A DNA stretch of 17,094 nucleotides from the NCBI GenBank assembly GCA_003483745.1, contig DMYD01000002.1, forward strand, positions 24,515 through 41,608. The letters are read 5' to 3'. The stretch is from Roseburia sp. (GTDB taxonomy: Bacteria; Bacillota; Clostridia; Lachnospirales; Lachnospiraceae). A program made the position numbers and the translations under genes. The notes under the pieces are model-generated. The model searched no databases and was not told the origin of the DNA. It was given only the letters and a program-made list of their open reading frames with translations. This document shows, one piece after another, positions 1 to 7,577 of the stretch. The stretch's first letter is position 1; the number at the start of each line of letters is the position of its first letter.

Positions 1-27
1 GATCGGACAGTAACATTACAAAAAAAT

Positions 28-66
28 CCCGTGTGAGACTGATTCTAAAAATCATTCTCATACGGG
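28..66. terminator. Bidirectional intrinsic terminator downstream of the DEAD-box helicase gene
   Basis: Arms at 28-44 and 50-66 form a 17-bp stem with two mismatches and a 5-nt loop. On the minus strand the stem is followed by ATTTTTTTG, a good U-tract for the helicase transcript that ends at 83. On the plus strand it is followed by GCTTTTTA, so it may also stop transcripts coming from the left of the window. Confidence 0.85.
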
Positions 67-82
67 GCTTTTTATTTCTCTT

Positions 83-1675
83 CTATTTCTGGTTCGCCGG
101 TTCCATATTGACGGAACGTCCTTTGATCTTTGCATTTTTCATGGCTTCTAATACTTCTTTGCCATACTCTCTTGGCACTTCCACAAACGTATATTTATCA
201 TACATATCAATCGCACCGACTAATTTACCCGGCATGCCGGATTCGCCTGCAACTGCACCTAAGATATCGCCCGGTTTTACGCGGTCTTTTTTACCGATAT
301 TGATAAACAGACGTACCATTCCCTCTTCGGCTCCGGTATTGTCAAAATCAAAAGCATCCTCTCTGTCATTGTCGAGATTGATCTGCCCTAACGCCTGTTT
401 TAAAAATGCGGCAGCAATATCCATCGCCGTGTAATCGGACTCATTGATCTGCTTCTCGATGATATCAATGGTATCTTTTAAGTTTTCCTCATCGATGATT
501 CTTCCGATTTCTTCCATGACCTTCTCTGCCTTGATCTGTGCCACATCATCTGTGGATGGGATCGGCATCGCAACAATCTTGGTCTTGCAGTAGCGCATGA
601 TATCTTTTAATTTATATACTTCTTTTCCTTTGACAAAAGTAAACGCCCGTCCTGTTCTCCCGGCACGTCCGGTTCTTCCGATACGATGTACATAATATTC
701 ATCATCCTGTGGAATATCATAGTTGAATACCGCTTCCACATCATCCACATCGATTCCCCTCGCCGCAACATCGGTAGCGATCAGAATCTCTGTTTTGCCG
801 GTACGGAAACCGCGCATCACACGGTCACGCTGGGTCTGCTTCATATCTCCATGCAGTCCTTCTGCGAAATAACCGCGCCCCTGCAGTTCCTCTGTCAGCT
901 CGTCCACCATACGTTTTGTGTTACAGAATACCAGGGAAAGCTTCGGATTGTAATAATCAAGAAGTCTGGTTAAGACTTCAATTTTGTCTTTTCTCTTTAC
1001 ATCATAGTAATACTGCTCAATATTTGGAACGGTCAGTTCTTTTTTTACCACCTTGATCGTCACGGCATCATGCTGATATTTCTTGGTGATATCTAGGATT
1101 GGTTTCGGCATGGTCGCAGAAAATAAGACTGTCTGACGTCCTTCCTCCGGAATATACTCTAAAATCGTCTCAATATCCTCACGAAATCCCATGTTTAACA
1201 TTTCGTCCGCCTCATCAAGCACGATCGTATTGACTGCCTCGCAGCGAATCGTCTTTCTGCGCAGATGATCCATGACACGTCCCGGTGTACCGATAATGAT
1301 CTGCGCGCCACCCTTTAATGCTTTGATCTGACGGCTGATCTCCTGTCCACCGTATACCGGAAGGATTTTCACTCCATGCATATATTTTGCAAGTTTACGG
1401 ATCTCGTCCGCCACCTGAATGGCAAGCTCTCTTGTTGGTGATAATATGATAACCTGTGTTTTTTTATTATTCGGATCTACTTTATGCAATACCGGGATTC
1501 CAAAAGATGCTGTTTTTCCTGTTCCTGTCTGTGCCTGTCCAATGACATCCACACCGGACATCACAACCGGAATCGCCTGGCTCTGAATTGGTGTTGCCTC
1601 CTCAAATCCCATTTCTGCTATCGCACGCAATACCTGCGGATATAAATCTAACTGATCGAATCTAACTGTTTCCAT
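83..1675 (-). CDS. DEAD-box ATP-dependent RNA helicase with DbpA-type C-terminal RNA-binding domain
   Basis: This 530-aa protein is an ATP-driven RNA unwinding enzyme of the CshA/DeaD/DbpA type, acting in the cytoplasm in ribosome assembly, RNA decay or cold adaptation. All core motifs are visible: a Q motif near residues 23-36, AQTGTGKT at 48-55, PTREL near 80, DEAD at 154-157, SAT at 186-188, ATDVAARGID near 300 and HRIGRTGR at 330-337. The last ~80 residues, from about 451, match the DbpA RNA-binding domain (pattern VRLFINIGKKD ... PGDILGAV). An upstream in-frame ATG at 1735 lies inside the leader hairpin and has no ribosome site. The chosen ATG at 1675 has AGAAAGGA about 6 nt upstream. 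It forms a single-gene unit with its own promoter and terminator. The domain makes a CshA/DbpA-like call secure, but the exact RNA substrate cannot be read from sequence. Confidence 0.96.
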   Translation of the reverse strand: METVRFDQLDLYPQVLRAIAEMGFEEATPIQSQAIPVVMSGVDVIGQAQTGTGKTASFGIPVLHKVDPNNKKTQVIILSPTRELAIQVADEIRKLAKYMHGVKILPVYGGQEISRQIKALKGGAQIIIGTPGRVMDHLRRKTIRCEAVNTIVLDEADEMLNMGFREDIETILEYIPEEGRQTVLFSATMPKPILDITKKYQHDAVTIKVVKKELTVPNIEQYYYDVKRKDKIEVLTRLLDYYNPKLSLVFCNTKRMVDELTEELQGRGYFAEGLHGDMKQTQRDRVMRGFRTGKTEILIATDVAARGIDVDDVEAVFNYDIPQDDEYYVHRIGRTGRAGRTGRAFTFVKGKEVYKLKDIMRYCKTKIVAMPIPSTDDVAQIKAEKVMEEIGRIIDEENLKDTIDIIEKQINESDYTAMDIAAAFLKQALGQINLDNDREDAFDFDNTGAEEGMVRLFINIGKKDRVKPGDILGAVAGESGMPGKLVGAIDMYDKYTFVEVPREYGKEVLEAMKNAKIKGRSVNMEPANQK

Positions 1676-1694
1676 ATATTTCCTTTCTATAGAA

Positions 1695-1743
1695 ACGTGC
1701 GCCGATGGGCGCGCGTAAAACAAGGGGCTGATCAACAGCCCCT
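1695..1743 (-). promoter_or_regulatory. Two-hairpin 5' leader of the helicase mRNA (possible attenuator)
   Basis: Reading the minus strand from the predicted start near 1755, the leader first folds into an 8-bp GC-rich hairpin (1723-1743, AGGGGCTG paired with CAGCCCCT) followed by TTGTTTTA, a weak terminator-like tail. Next comes a 9-bp hairpin (1695-1716, loop CATC, one G-U pair) directly before the ribosome site. Such structured leaders fit autoregulation or cold-responsive control of helicase genes, but the function is inferred. No known riboswitch consensus was recognised. Confidence 0.55.
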
Positions 1744-1761
1744 ATAAGCGCAACAGTCTGA

Positions 1762-1791
1762 ATGATAACATGGTGCCCGTACTTTTGTCAA
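1762..1791 (-). promoter_or_regulatory. Sigma-A promoter of the helicase gene
   Basis: On the minus strand, a perfect TTGACA (1786-1791) is followed after 18 nt by TATCAT (1762-1767), preceded by TG one base upstream to give an extended -10 (TGTTATCAT). Predicted transcription start is near 1755, giving a leader of about 80 nt before the ATG at 1675. Confidence 0.8.
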
Positions 1792-2047
1792 GAAATTCCC
1801 CCTCTCAAAAGTTCACATCATCTGCGGCTTTTCGGGAATTATGTACCCCAGACCAGATCTTTCGACAAAACTGTCACCGGATTATGGTCTGAGTGTTACT
1901 TCCTATTTAAAAGCAATCGACAATCATGTATCTTATCCATTCTACTGCATCAATTTCTACTTCCGGTTTTCCGTGTGAAAAACTCGATTGCGGATTTTTG
2001 TTTCCATCTGTTATATTCTATGCCGCATTCATAAAATGTTTCCTGTT
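1792..2047. other. Intergenic stretch without a recognisable gene
   Basis: This stretch lies between the diguanylate cyclase stop and the helicase promoter. No reading frame with a credible ribosome site is present on either strand. CAGACCA and TGGTCTG form a 7-bp inverted repeat about 30 nt apart near 1850-1892, with no U-tract. No clear terminator for the cyclase gene was found. Two short adjacent minus-strand frames (about 1907-2045) are open but have no start. Confidence 0.5.
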
Positions 2048-3661
2048 TTATTTATCGCTGACATCCGCTAAATGTCCTAATGCAAGATCATTTCTGGATT
2101 TTTTCTTAACATGGTAAAGCATCGCATCCGCAGCATGCAGAAAATCCCAGCTCTTCGTATCATCTTTGGGAATATCATAACAGATTCCCTGTGAAATCGT
2201 CACAATCGGCATTGTCTTAGAATACGCGTGGTTGATTGCAAGATCGATGATCCGCTCTCTCAAGCCTTCTGCCGCATGGCTGACCTCTTCCTCCGTCATG
2301 TTCTGATAGAGAATGATAAACTCATCTCCCCCGTATCTTGCACAAAAGATCCTATCATTCTGCATCAGTTCAAGCTGCTTTGCAATCCGCTTGATACATT
2401 CATCACCTGCCTGGTGTCCATAGTTATCATTATATTGTTTAAAATAATCAATATCCAAAATCTCCATGGCAAGCGGTGTCTGATTTGCCAGAGATTTCTC
2501 AAACACCTGATCCAGATAATCGTTGAGACGAAACCGGTTTGCTAACCGCGTCAATGCATCCGTCTCTGATTTCTCCTGAAGTCTGATATTTGCTGCTTCA
2601 ATCTCGCGTCTTTTTTTATTTGCCCGCTCTAGTGATTCCCGCACATCAAGCATGTTTGCGATCATCGCCTGCTTTTCTTTTTCCATAATTTCAGACAACT
2701 CATAATACTGCCCTGCAGCCTTTAAATATTCTTCATTATTTTTGTGCATGCGGTAAAATTTAATTTTCAGGGAAATAATCTGCCTCCGGAGATTAACGAT
2801 TTTTGCCTGCCGTGTCAATGGCTCTAAAATTTCCATAACCCGCAAAAATGCATCATCATTTCCTATTTCAAGTAAAAGCCGGCTGAATGCATACAGGTCA
2901 ATAAAAATATCCATGATCGGAATATCTGCATTGATTTCCCCACAGATTAATCGTATACACTCATCACGTGCATTTGTCTTTCCGGTTGCATGACATACCT
3001 GTGCCTTAAAACAGCGATAACTGAGCAGTTCAATGCCTTCAATATGATCCTCACACTCATCAGCAATAAGTTCCACATAATGTGCTGCCCGCTCCGGCAT
3101 ATCACGATGCAAAAAACCGGTTCCCATTCCTATATAAACACAGGTAATCAGACGGTAATTTCTATCATCTTTCACAAATTTCTTTACATGCTGACCACAA
3201 TGTTCAAAATATCTCTGCGCCTCTAAATATTGTCCACAGGATAAATATAAATTTCCAAGATTTATATCTATCATGGTTTCCTCTTGTTTTAACTGATATT
3301 TTGTACAGAAATTCAAACCGGTCAGATAATAATCGAGCGCGATCGGCTCATTCCCCCGATTGATCGCCGTAATTGCCATCAGATTGTATGCACGCGCCAC
3401 AAGTTCCCACTGGTTTGATTCGTTCAGATAGGATACCCCTTTGGTAATGCAGAAAAAAAACTTTTCGCTATCATTGAGCAGATAATATGTCTCTGCGCTG
3501 TAATAGTATGCAAATCCGAGCAATTTTGTATCATTTTTTTTCATTGCATACTGTTCAATATCATAACAAAACTTCAATGTCCGTTTTGCATCATTTCCCC
3601 GGCTGTCGTACACTCCCTGTATCCATGCGCGGACAACTTCATCATATCCGTCATATTCCAT
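2048..3661 (-). CDS. TPR-GGDEF diguanylate cyclase (soluble)
   Basis: This 537-aa cytoplasmic protein probably makes cyclic di-GMP from two GTP. Residues ~45-325 are helical tetratricopeptide-like repeats, a protein-interaction sensor region. A short charged coiled coil (~328-366) links to the GGDEF domain (~366-530). Key residues are intact: DALT at 368-371, the metal-binding segment DIDYFK near 403-408 and GGDEF at 444-448, so activity is likely. The residues at the inhibitory I-site are NDRI, not RxxD, so product feedback through that site is probably lost. There is no membrane segment. GTG at 3667 lies only 2 nt from AGGAGG, while ATG at 3661 is 8 nt from it, so ATG is chosen. It has its own promoter just beyond the spoIIQ stop. 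Its signal and downstream target are unknown; motility is a guess, given the chemoreceptor in this window. Confidence 0.92.
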   Translation of the reverse strand: MEYDGYDEVVRAWIQGVYDSRGNDAKRTLKFCYDIEQYAMKKNDTKLLGFAYYYSAETYYLLNDSEKFFFCITKGVSYLNESNQWELVARAYNLMAITAINRGNEPIALDYYLTGLNFCTKYQLKQEETMIDINLGNLYLSCGQYLEAQRYFEHCGQHVKKFVKDDRNYRLITCVYIGMGTGFLHRDMPERAAHYVELIADECEDHIEGIELLSYRCFKAQVCHATGKTNARDECIRLICGEINADIPIMDIFIDLYAFSRLLLEIGNDDAFLRVMEILEPLTRQAKIVNLRRQIISLKIKFYRMHKNNEEYLKAAGQYYELSEIMEKEKQAMIANMLDVRESLERANKKRREIEAANIRLQEKSETDALTRLANRFRLNDYLDQVFEKSLANQTPLAMEILDIDYFKQYNDNYGHQAGDECIKRIAKQLELMQNDRIFCARYGGDEFIILYQNMTEEEVSHAAEGLRERIIDLAINHAYSKTMPIVTISQGICYDIPKDDTKSWDFLHAADAMLYHVKKKSRNDLALGHLADVSDK

Positions 3662-3735
3662 GTGCACTGCCTCCTCTCATTTCACACCAGGCATCTTTTC
3701 TACCATTTTTTTCATAAAAAAAATACCATTTTTTT

Positions 3736-3764
3736 ATTATATGATAGAACTATGTCTTATTCAA
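3736..3764 (-). promoter_or_regulatory. Sigma-A promoter of the diguanylate cyclase gene
   Basis: Minus strand: TTGAAT (3759-3764), a 17-nt spacer and a perfect TATAAT (3736-3741). It lies immediately downstream of the spoIIQ stop at 3783, so the cyclase gene is probably transcribed on its own in vegetative cells rather than with the sporulation pair. The leader is ~65-70 nt with AGGAGG near its end. Confidence 0.82.
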
Positions 3765-3782
3765 GGAAGAATGCTTTTTCTT

Positions 3783-4562
3783 TTATTCGAAATATGCTAC
3801 AGGATCAACCGGGGTACCATCTTTATCCAGTTCAAAATACAGATTGCTTCCCTCTACCGTGAAGTATTTGGTCGGCTCACCGATATATCCTAATACATGT
3901 CCAGCCTCCACATAATCTCCCTTTGCAAAATTCAGTTCTTTTAACTGTCCGTAAATTGCCTCATAACCATCACCCAGATCGACCGTAACTGTACAGCCTG
4001 TCACCTCATCATTTTCAATACTCTTGATCTGTCCTTTGGCAACCGCATAAACTTTATCATTGACCTCGCCTGCAATGATCACTGCCGGATTATATTTATA
4101 CTGGTCAAGTGTCGGAAAGTAAACAGTGGAGTCCATACTGTAATTGATGATCACATTTCCCTCCATCGGCCAGAGCAGCTCCTCGGAAAAATGAAGTGCC
4201 TGTGCTCTGCCTGCAGTCTGAGCAGTCTGTGATGTTTCCGTATCTTCTGTCTCAGTCGTATCATTTTTGTCTTCCTCTGCAAGTTCTGCAGTCACAGCAG
4301 GATCATCCAGTTCATTCTCAAGATTATTTTTGTCCTGTTTCGGCGGAATCAACGCCGATGCCTCGGCAGACTGCTCCGAATCCTCCCCGGCTGCGACATC
4401 ATCTGCCTGCTCCTGCATTTCCTGTGCAAGTTCTGCCTCCATCTGCTCCCGTTCTTTTTCCTGTTTACTGCTGTATAAAGCAGTCGTTCCAACTGCTGCT
4501 AAAGCGATCAACAGTCCTGCAATTACATATTGTCTGTACCCAAAAAAACCTTTCTTTTTCAT
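3783..4562 (-). CDS. spoIIQ: SpoIIQ-like stage II sporulation protein with a degenerate LytM/M23 domain
   Basis: This 259-aa protein has one N-terminal membrane segment (~12-30), an acidic, Glu/Asp/Thr-rich linker (~35-120) and a C-terminal LytM/M23 domain (~130-258). In Bacillus and Clostridium, SpoIIQ is anchored in the forespore membrane and binds mother-cell SpoIIIAH to form the engulfment channel. The call rests on topology, the WPMEG entry into the LytM domain and the gene directly upstream, spoIID, an arrangement known in clostridia. The active-site positions of M23 enzymes are replaced: the usual HxxxD region reads YNPAVII, YAHL reads YGQL (204-207) and HLHFE reads NLYFE (240-244), so no zinc site remains and the protein is probably structural. 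GGTGAG lies 6 nt before the ATG. A sigma-F-type promoter precedes it. The alternative is a generic degenerate M23 protein. Confidence 0.85.
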   Translation of the reverse strand: MKKKGFFGYRQYVIAGLLIALAAVGTTALYSSKQEKEREQMEAELAQEMQEQADDVAAGEDSEQSAEASALIPPKQDKNNLENELDDPAVTAELAEEDKNDTTETEDTETSQTAQTAGRAQALHFSEELLWPMEGNVIINYSMDSTVYFPTLDQYKYNPAVIIAGEVNDKVYAVAKGQIKSIENDEVTGCTVTVDLGDGYEAIYGQLKELNFAKGDYVEAGHVLGYIGEPTKYFTVEGSNLYFELDKDGTPVDPVAYFE

Positions 4563-4595
4563 TATTTCTCACCATCCATTATTTATTTTTAACCA

Positions 4596-4625
4596 TAGTG
4601 TTGCCGGTTTACGGATGGTTTATAC
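4596..4625 (-). promoter_or_regulatory. Putative sigma-F (forespore) promoter of spoIIQ
   Basis: Minus strand, in the 72-nt gap between spoIID and spoIIQ: GTATA (4621-4625), a 15-nt spacer and GGCAACACTA (4596-4605). This matches the Bacillus sigma-F consensus (GYWTA, 15 nt, GGnrAnAnTR) at every defined base. spoIIQ is a known sigma-F target in Bacillus, which makes the match more credible. Confidence 0.7.
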
Positions 4626-4634
4626 GGTTGTTTT

Positions 4635-5654
4635 TTAATTTTGAGCCTGCCCGATCACTGCGCCTTTATAAAAATACGCGAGGATTTCCCGGTAACTGCA
4701 TCCCTCTTTTGCCAACTCCTCCGCTGTATTCTGACTTAGTCCAAAACCATGTCCCATTCCCTCTGCCACAATACGCACATGGTCATCCATTTCTGTCATT
4801 GTAAAACAGGCAGATGGAAGTTCTAATGCATGGCGGAACTGCTCTCCATCATATATTTCTCCCGCAACTTTGACTTGTGTTACATATCCTGCAGTATCAC
4901 GGCTTATAACCTCTACCTGTACCGGTTCCGTCAATTCTGCGTTGGGATATGCCGTCCGGCATTTTTCCAGAAATTCCTCTTTTTCATAATAAAATACGGA
5001 AAGATAACCTTCTGCCGTGGTATCTGCATGGCATTCTGCGGTGACAAGATATGGCATATCCACATCCTGATACAGTTCCGACATATTGCGCGTCCGTCCG
5101 TTGCTGACCGCATGATATGCCGCATATATGTAAGTTCCCTTATAGGAAAGTGTCTCGCCCGCCGTTGCCTCCACACAGGATTTTAATTTTTGATAATTTT
5201 TATCAAAATCTTCACCCCACAACTGTTGCTGTTGATCCGGTGACATGCCCTCCGGCTCCTTTGTTCCCGCCTGTATGGCATCATACAGATTGGTTCTGGC
5301 AATCACACACTGCGCCTTAATTGTCTCGGGCGACTTATCCATCCCAATCTCCTGTGCTGCGATCTGCAGTACTTTTATCTCATTTGCCTCATTTTCTTCG
5401 TTACTTATTCCACTTTGTGTCTCTGCCTGTCCTGATAGCAGATCCTTCCTGTTTTCCTGATACTGCCGGACTTCCCCCGCCATGCCCTCTACACTGTCTA
5501 CCGTATTTAAAGCTTCCTGCGCTCCTTCCTTTCCATAAATAAGGTTTTCTAAGCGCATTTTCTGCATCAGCGTTGTAATAAAAACCGGCACCAGCAGTAT
5601 CAGACAGATTCCCGTAAACCAGGAACTTGCACGTTTTCTTCGTCTTCTTCGCAT
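4635..5654 (-). CDS. spoIID: SpoIID stage II sporulation lytic transglycosylase
   Basis: This 339-aa protein has a very basic N-terminus (run of Arg/Lys, residues 2-8), one membrane segment (~13-31), a variable linker and the SpoIID domain. SpoIID trims denuded glycan strands in the mother cell during engulfment, with SpoIIP and SpoIIM. Visible family marks are IAAQEIG with the candidate catalytic Glu at 102, then PETIKAQCVIARTN, YHAVSNGRT at 180-188 (usually YHSTSGGRT) and GHGFGLSQ at 301-308. A longer in-frame form would start at 5702, inside the likely promoter. The ATG at 5654 has GGGAG 7 nt upstream and starts directly with the basic stretch, so it is preferred. spoIIQ follows 72 nt downstream. 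spoIIID, which follows this pair in some clostridia, is not here. Confidence 0.92.
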   Translation of the reverse strand: MRRRRRKRASSWFTGICLILLVPVFITTLMQKMRLENLIYGKEGAQEALNTVDSVEGMAGEVRQYQENRKDLLSGQAETQSGISNEENEANEIKVLQIAAQEIGMDKSPETIKAQCVIARTNLYDAIQAGTKEPEGMSPDQQQQLWGEDFDKNYQKLKSCVEATAGETLSYKGTYIYAAYHAVSNGRTRNMSELYQDVDMPYLVTAECHADTTAEGYLSVFYYEKEEFLEKCRTAYPNAELTEPVQVEVISRDTAGYVTQVKVAGEIYDGEQFRHALELPSACFTMTEMDDHVRIVAEGMGHGFGLSQNTAEELAKEGCSYREILAYFYKGAVIGQAQN

Positions 5655-5675
5655 AAAAAATCTCCCTGTCCATTT

Positions 5676-5704
5676 AATATATGAAACAGAGAGACTTCTC
5701 ATTC
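5676..5704 (-). promoter_or_regulatory. Candidate sigma-E (mother-cell) promoter of spoIID
   Basis: Minus strand: CATATATT (5676-5683) fits the sigma-E -10 pattern CATAnnnT. GAATGAGA (5697-5704) at 13 nt spacing is only a weak -35. The site sits ~21 nt before the chosen spoIID ATG. spoIID is a sigma-E gene in Bacillus. The -35 is the weak point. Confidence 0.45.
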
Positions 5705-5711
5705 AATTTTT

Positions 5712-6233
5712 TTACATCATATTCATTACCAGACCAAATGCCTGCATCATTGAAAATCCGATTTCTGCTATGATCAGCAGGGAATAAAATACGGTATACA
5801 CAATTGGAAATGCCATTTTACGTTTCAAAAGATGTGCACGCCATACATAATAGCCAGGTTTTAAAAAGATTGCAAATAGAATCAGTCCCAGTATTTTGTA
5901 ATTCTGCTTGTTAATTTTTACAATATCGATGACTACAAAAATAATGAATGCAGCAAGCAATGCATAACTGAGCAGGGAAAATACCACATATTTTCCACTG
6001 TACATGATATTCATATAGCTGCCATCCATAATACTGTCGTAAGTCATTGATTTAAATATGGATGACGATGAAATCATACTGATGATCTCACGCAATGGCA
6101 TTATGATCAGTAACAGATAGCAAAAAATATCTGAAACCGGGCCATGCTGCTCCTGCGGTGTCCAGGTATTCTGGTTATACTGCTGATCCCCATAAGTCTG
6201 TTGTCCATTGTTCATGTTCTGATTTTTGTCCAT
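5712..6233 (-). CDS. Unknown small multi-pass membrane protein with Gln/Asn-rich N-terminus
   Basis: This is a 173-aa protein that I do not recognise. The first ~30 residues are hydrophilic and rich in Asn, Gln and Tyr. About three to four hydrophobic segments follow (roughly 35-55, 80-105, 112-130 and 140-170). The C-terminus is Met-rich. The ribosome site is excellent (AAGGAGGAG, 7 nt before ATG). The gene begins 24 nt after the ksgA stop, with its ribosome site in that gap, so it is probably co-transcribed with ksgA. No catalytic motif is visible. The layout (polar, low-complexity head plus helices) resembles small bacterial membrane proteins of unknown role. A functional link to rRNA methylation should not be assumed from co-transcription. 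Confidence 0.75.
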   Translation of the reverse strand: MDKNQNMNNGQQTYGDQQYNQNTWTPQEQHGPVSDIFCYLLLIIMPLREIISMISSSSIFKSMTYDSIMDGSYMNIMYSGKYVVFSLLSYALLAAFIIFVVIDIVKINKQNYKILGLILFAIFLKPGYYVWRAHLLKRKMAFPIVYTVFYSLLIIAEIGFSMMQAFGLVMNMM

Positions 6234-6257
6234 AATCTTCTCCTCCTTAATTTTGCT

Positions 6258-7130
6258 TTATTTTTTCTGTTTTTTTCCTATGATATTTGAAAGCGTTGCA
6301 AACTGCTCTAATGTAAGTGCCTCCCCCCGGATGGTAAGCGGCTCTCCAAGTTCTGCGATACATTGTTGTATCTCTTCCTTGGAAAGATGTACCTGCGGCG
6401 CATTTGACAATCCATTTGCAAGTGTTTTTCTTCTCTGATTGAAGGATGCACGGATAATACTAAACATCAGCTTTTCATCATCCACCTGCACAGGCACTTC
6501 TTCGTGTCTGGTCAGCCGGATCACTGCACTGCCGACATTTGGGCGCGGCATAAAGCAATTTGGCGGAACATTCGCAACAATCTCCGGTTTTGCATAAAAC
6601 TGCACTGCCAAAGACAGTGCGCCGTAATCCTTTGTTCCGGGTCCTACCTGCATGCGGTCTGCAACTTCTTTCTGCACCATAACCGTAATGCTGTCGATTG
6701 GAACATGGCTTTCAAAAAGTCCCATGATAATCGGCGTAGTAATATAATATGGAAGATTTGCAACGACCTTGATCGGCTTTCCCTCATTTCTCTCCATCGC
6801 AAGCTTTGCGATATCCAGTTTCAAAATATCCTGATTGATCACAGTTACATTGTCATAGGCACTCAATGTATCCTTTAAGATTGGTATCAGATTGGTGTCG
6901 ATCTCTACCGCAACCACTTCCCTGGCATTTTCACACAGATACTGTGTCATCGTACCGATACCCGGGCCAATCTCAAGGACAAAATCATCCTTCGTCACTC
7001 CAGCTGCCTCAACGATCTTCTCAAGCACATGCGGATCGATCAGAAAATTCTGTCCGAATTTCTTCTGAAAATTAAAATGATATTTCTGCAAAACCGCGAT
7101 CGTATTCTGCGGAATCCCTAATGTAGCCAT
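6258..7130 (-). CDS. rsmA (ksgA): 16S rRNA (adenine1518-N6/adenine1519-N6)-dimethyltransferase
   Basis: This 290-aa cytoplasmic enzyme dimethylates two adjacent adenines in the 3' loop of 16S rRNA using S-adenosylmethionine, a late 30S assembly step. Motifs in order: FGQNFL (25-30), the SAM-binding loop EIGPGIG (53-59), acidic ribose-binding Glu in VAVEID (~76), Asp in NQDIL (~101) and the catalytic NLPYY (125-129). Length is normal for the family. AAAGGAG lies 4 nt before the ATG. A 139-aa unknown gene ends only 10 nt upstream and the membrane-protein gene follows after 24 nt, so the three probably form one transcript. In many Firmicutes rsmA is next to tatD and rnmV; here tatD is about 5 kb away and rnmV is not in the window. 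Confidence 0.97.
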   Translation of the reverse strand: MATLGIPQNTIAVLQKYHFNFQKKFGQNFLIDPHVLEKIVEAAGVTKDDFVLEIGPGIGTMTQYLCENAREVVAVEIDTNLIPILKDTLSAYDNVTVINQDILKLDIAKLAMERNEGKPIKVVANLPYYITTPIIMGLFESHVPIDSITVMVQKEVADRMQVGPGTKDYGALSLAVQFYAKPEIVANVPPNCFMPRPNVGSAVIRLTRHEEVPVQVDDEKLMFSIIRASFNQRRKTLANGLSNAPQVHLSKEEIQQCIAELGEPLTIRGEALTLEQFATLSNIIGKKQKK

Positions 7131-7140
7131 AAAACTCCTT

Positions 7141-7560
7141 TCAATCTTTCCGGTTACTTAACATTTCCTCAAACAGTGTATCTAAGAACTCTGCATACAG
7201 CCCATTAAATGTCTCATGAAACGTCTGCGCTACACTTGCATCTCCCTGACCGGTCATCTGTGCTTCCTCAAACAGCGCAAATGCAGTTTCATAAAGTTCC
7301 GGATTTTTATCATAAAATACCTCTGTCAATCCATCCTGAAAAGCAAACTGTGCCTCCTGGGAAAGATTATCTTTGAAATCTTCCTTGGAAATGCAGCCTT
7401 TCTCCTCATAATCAGAAAGATAAATATGTCCCTCTGCAGATTTTACAAAATCGCGAAATGCCGTTGCCACATCCTCATATGTAACAGGGACATAATTTTC
7501 ATTCCAGTATTTATCAAATGTTTCCCTGTCCGGAAAATGCGTAAAAATGTTGTTATCCAT
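7141..7560 (-). CDS. Unknown acidic cytoplasmic protein, 139 aa
   Basis: I do not recognise this protein. It is acidic, predicted largely helical, without signal peptide or membrane segment, and rich in Phe, Tyr and Glu. The middle has phrases such as AFRDFVKSAEG and QFAFQDGL. No metal-binding or nucleotide-binding motif is evident. Longer in-frame starts at 7734, 7623 and 7572 exist, but the first overlaps the chemoreceptor gene heavily and none has a good ribosome site. ATG at 7560 has GGAG 6 nt upstream and is chosen. It ends 10 nt before rsmA and starts 52 nt after the chemoreceptor stop, so it probably travels with rsmA in one transcript. Confidence 0.75.
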   Translation of the reverse strand: MDNNIFTHFPDRETFDKYWNENYVPVTYEDVATAFRDFVKSAEGHIYLSDYEEKGCISKEDFKDNLSQEAQFAFQDGLTEVFYDKNPELYETAFALFEEAQMTGQGDASVAQTFHETFNGLYAEFLDTLFEEMLSNRKD

Positions 7561-7577
7561 ATTATTCTCCATTCCTG

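Noticed and set aside
1762..2034. 90-aa plus-strand frame between helicase and cyclase genes
   Set aside because: It has no ribosome site, overlaps the minus-strand helicase promoter and has a composition typical of non-coding DNA.
4196..4804. 202-aa plus-strand frame opposite spoIIQ/spoIID
   Set aside because: Pro/Leu-rich mirror of real genes on the other strand; it crosses the spoIIQ-spoIID gap and has no ribosome site.
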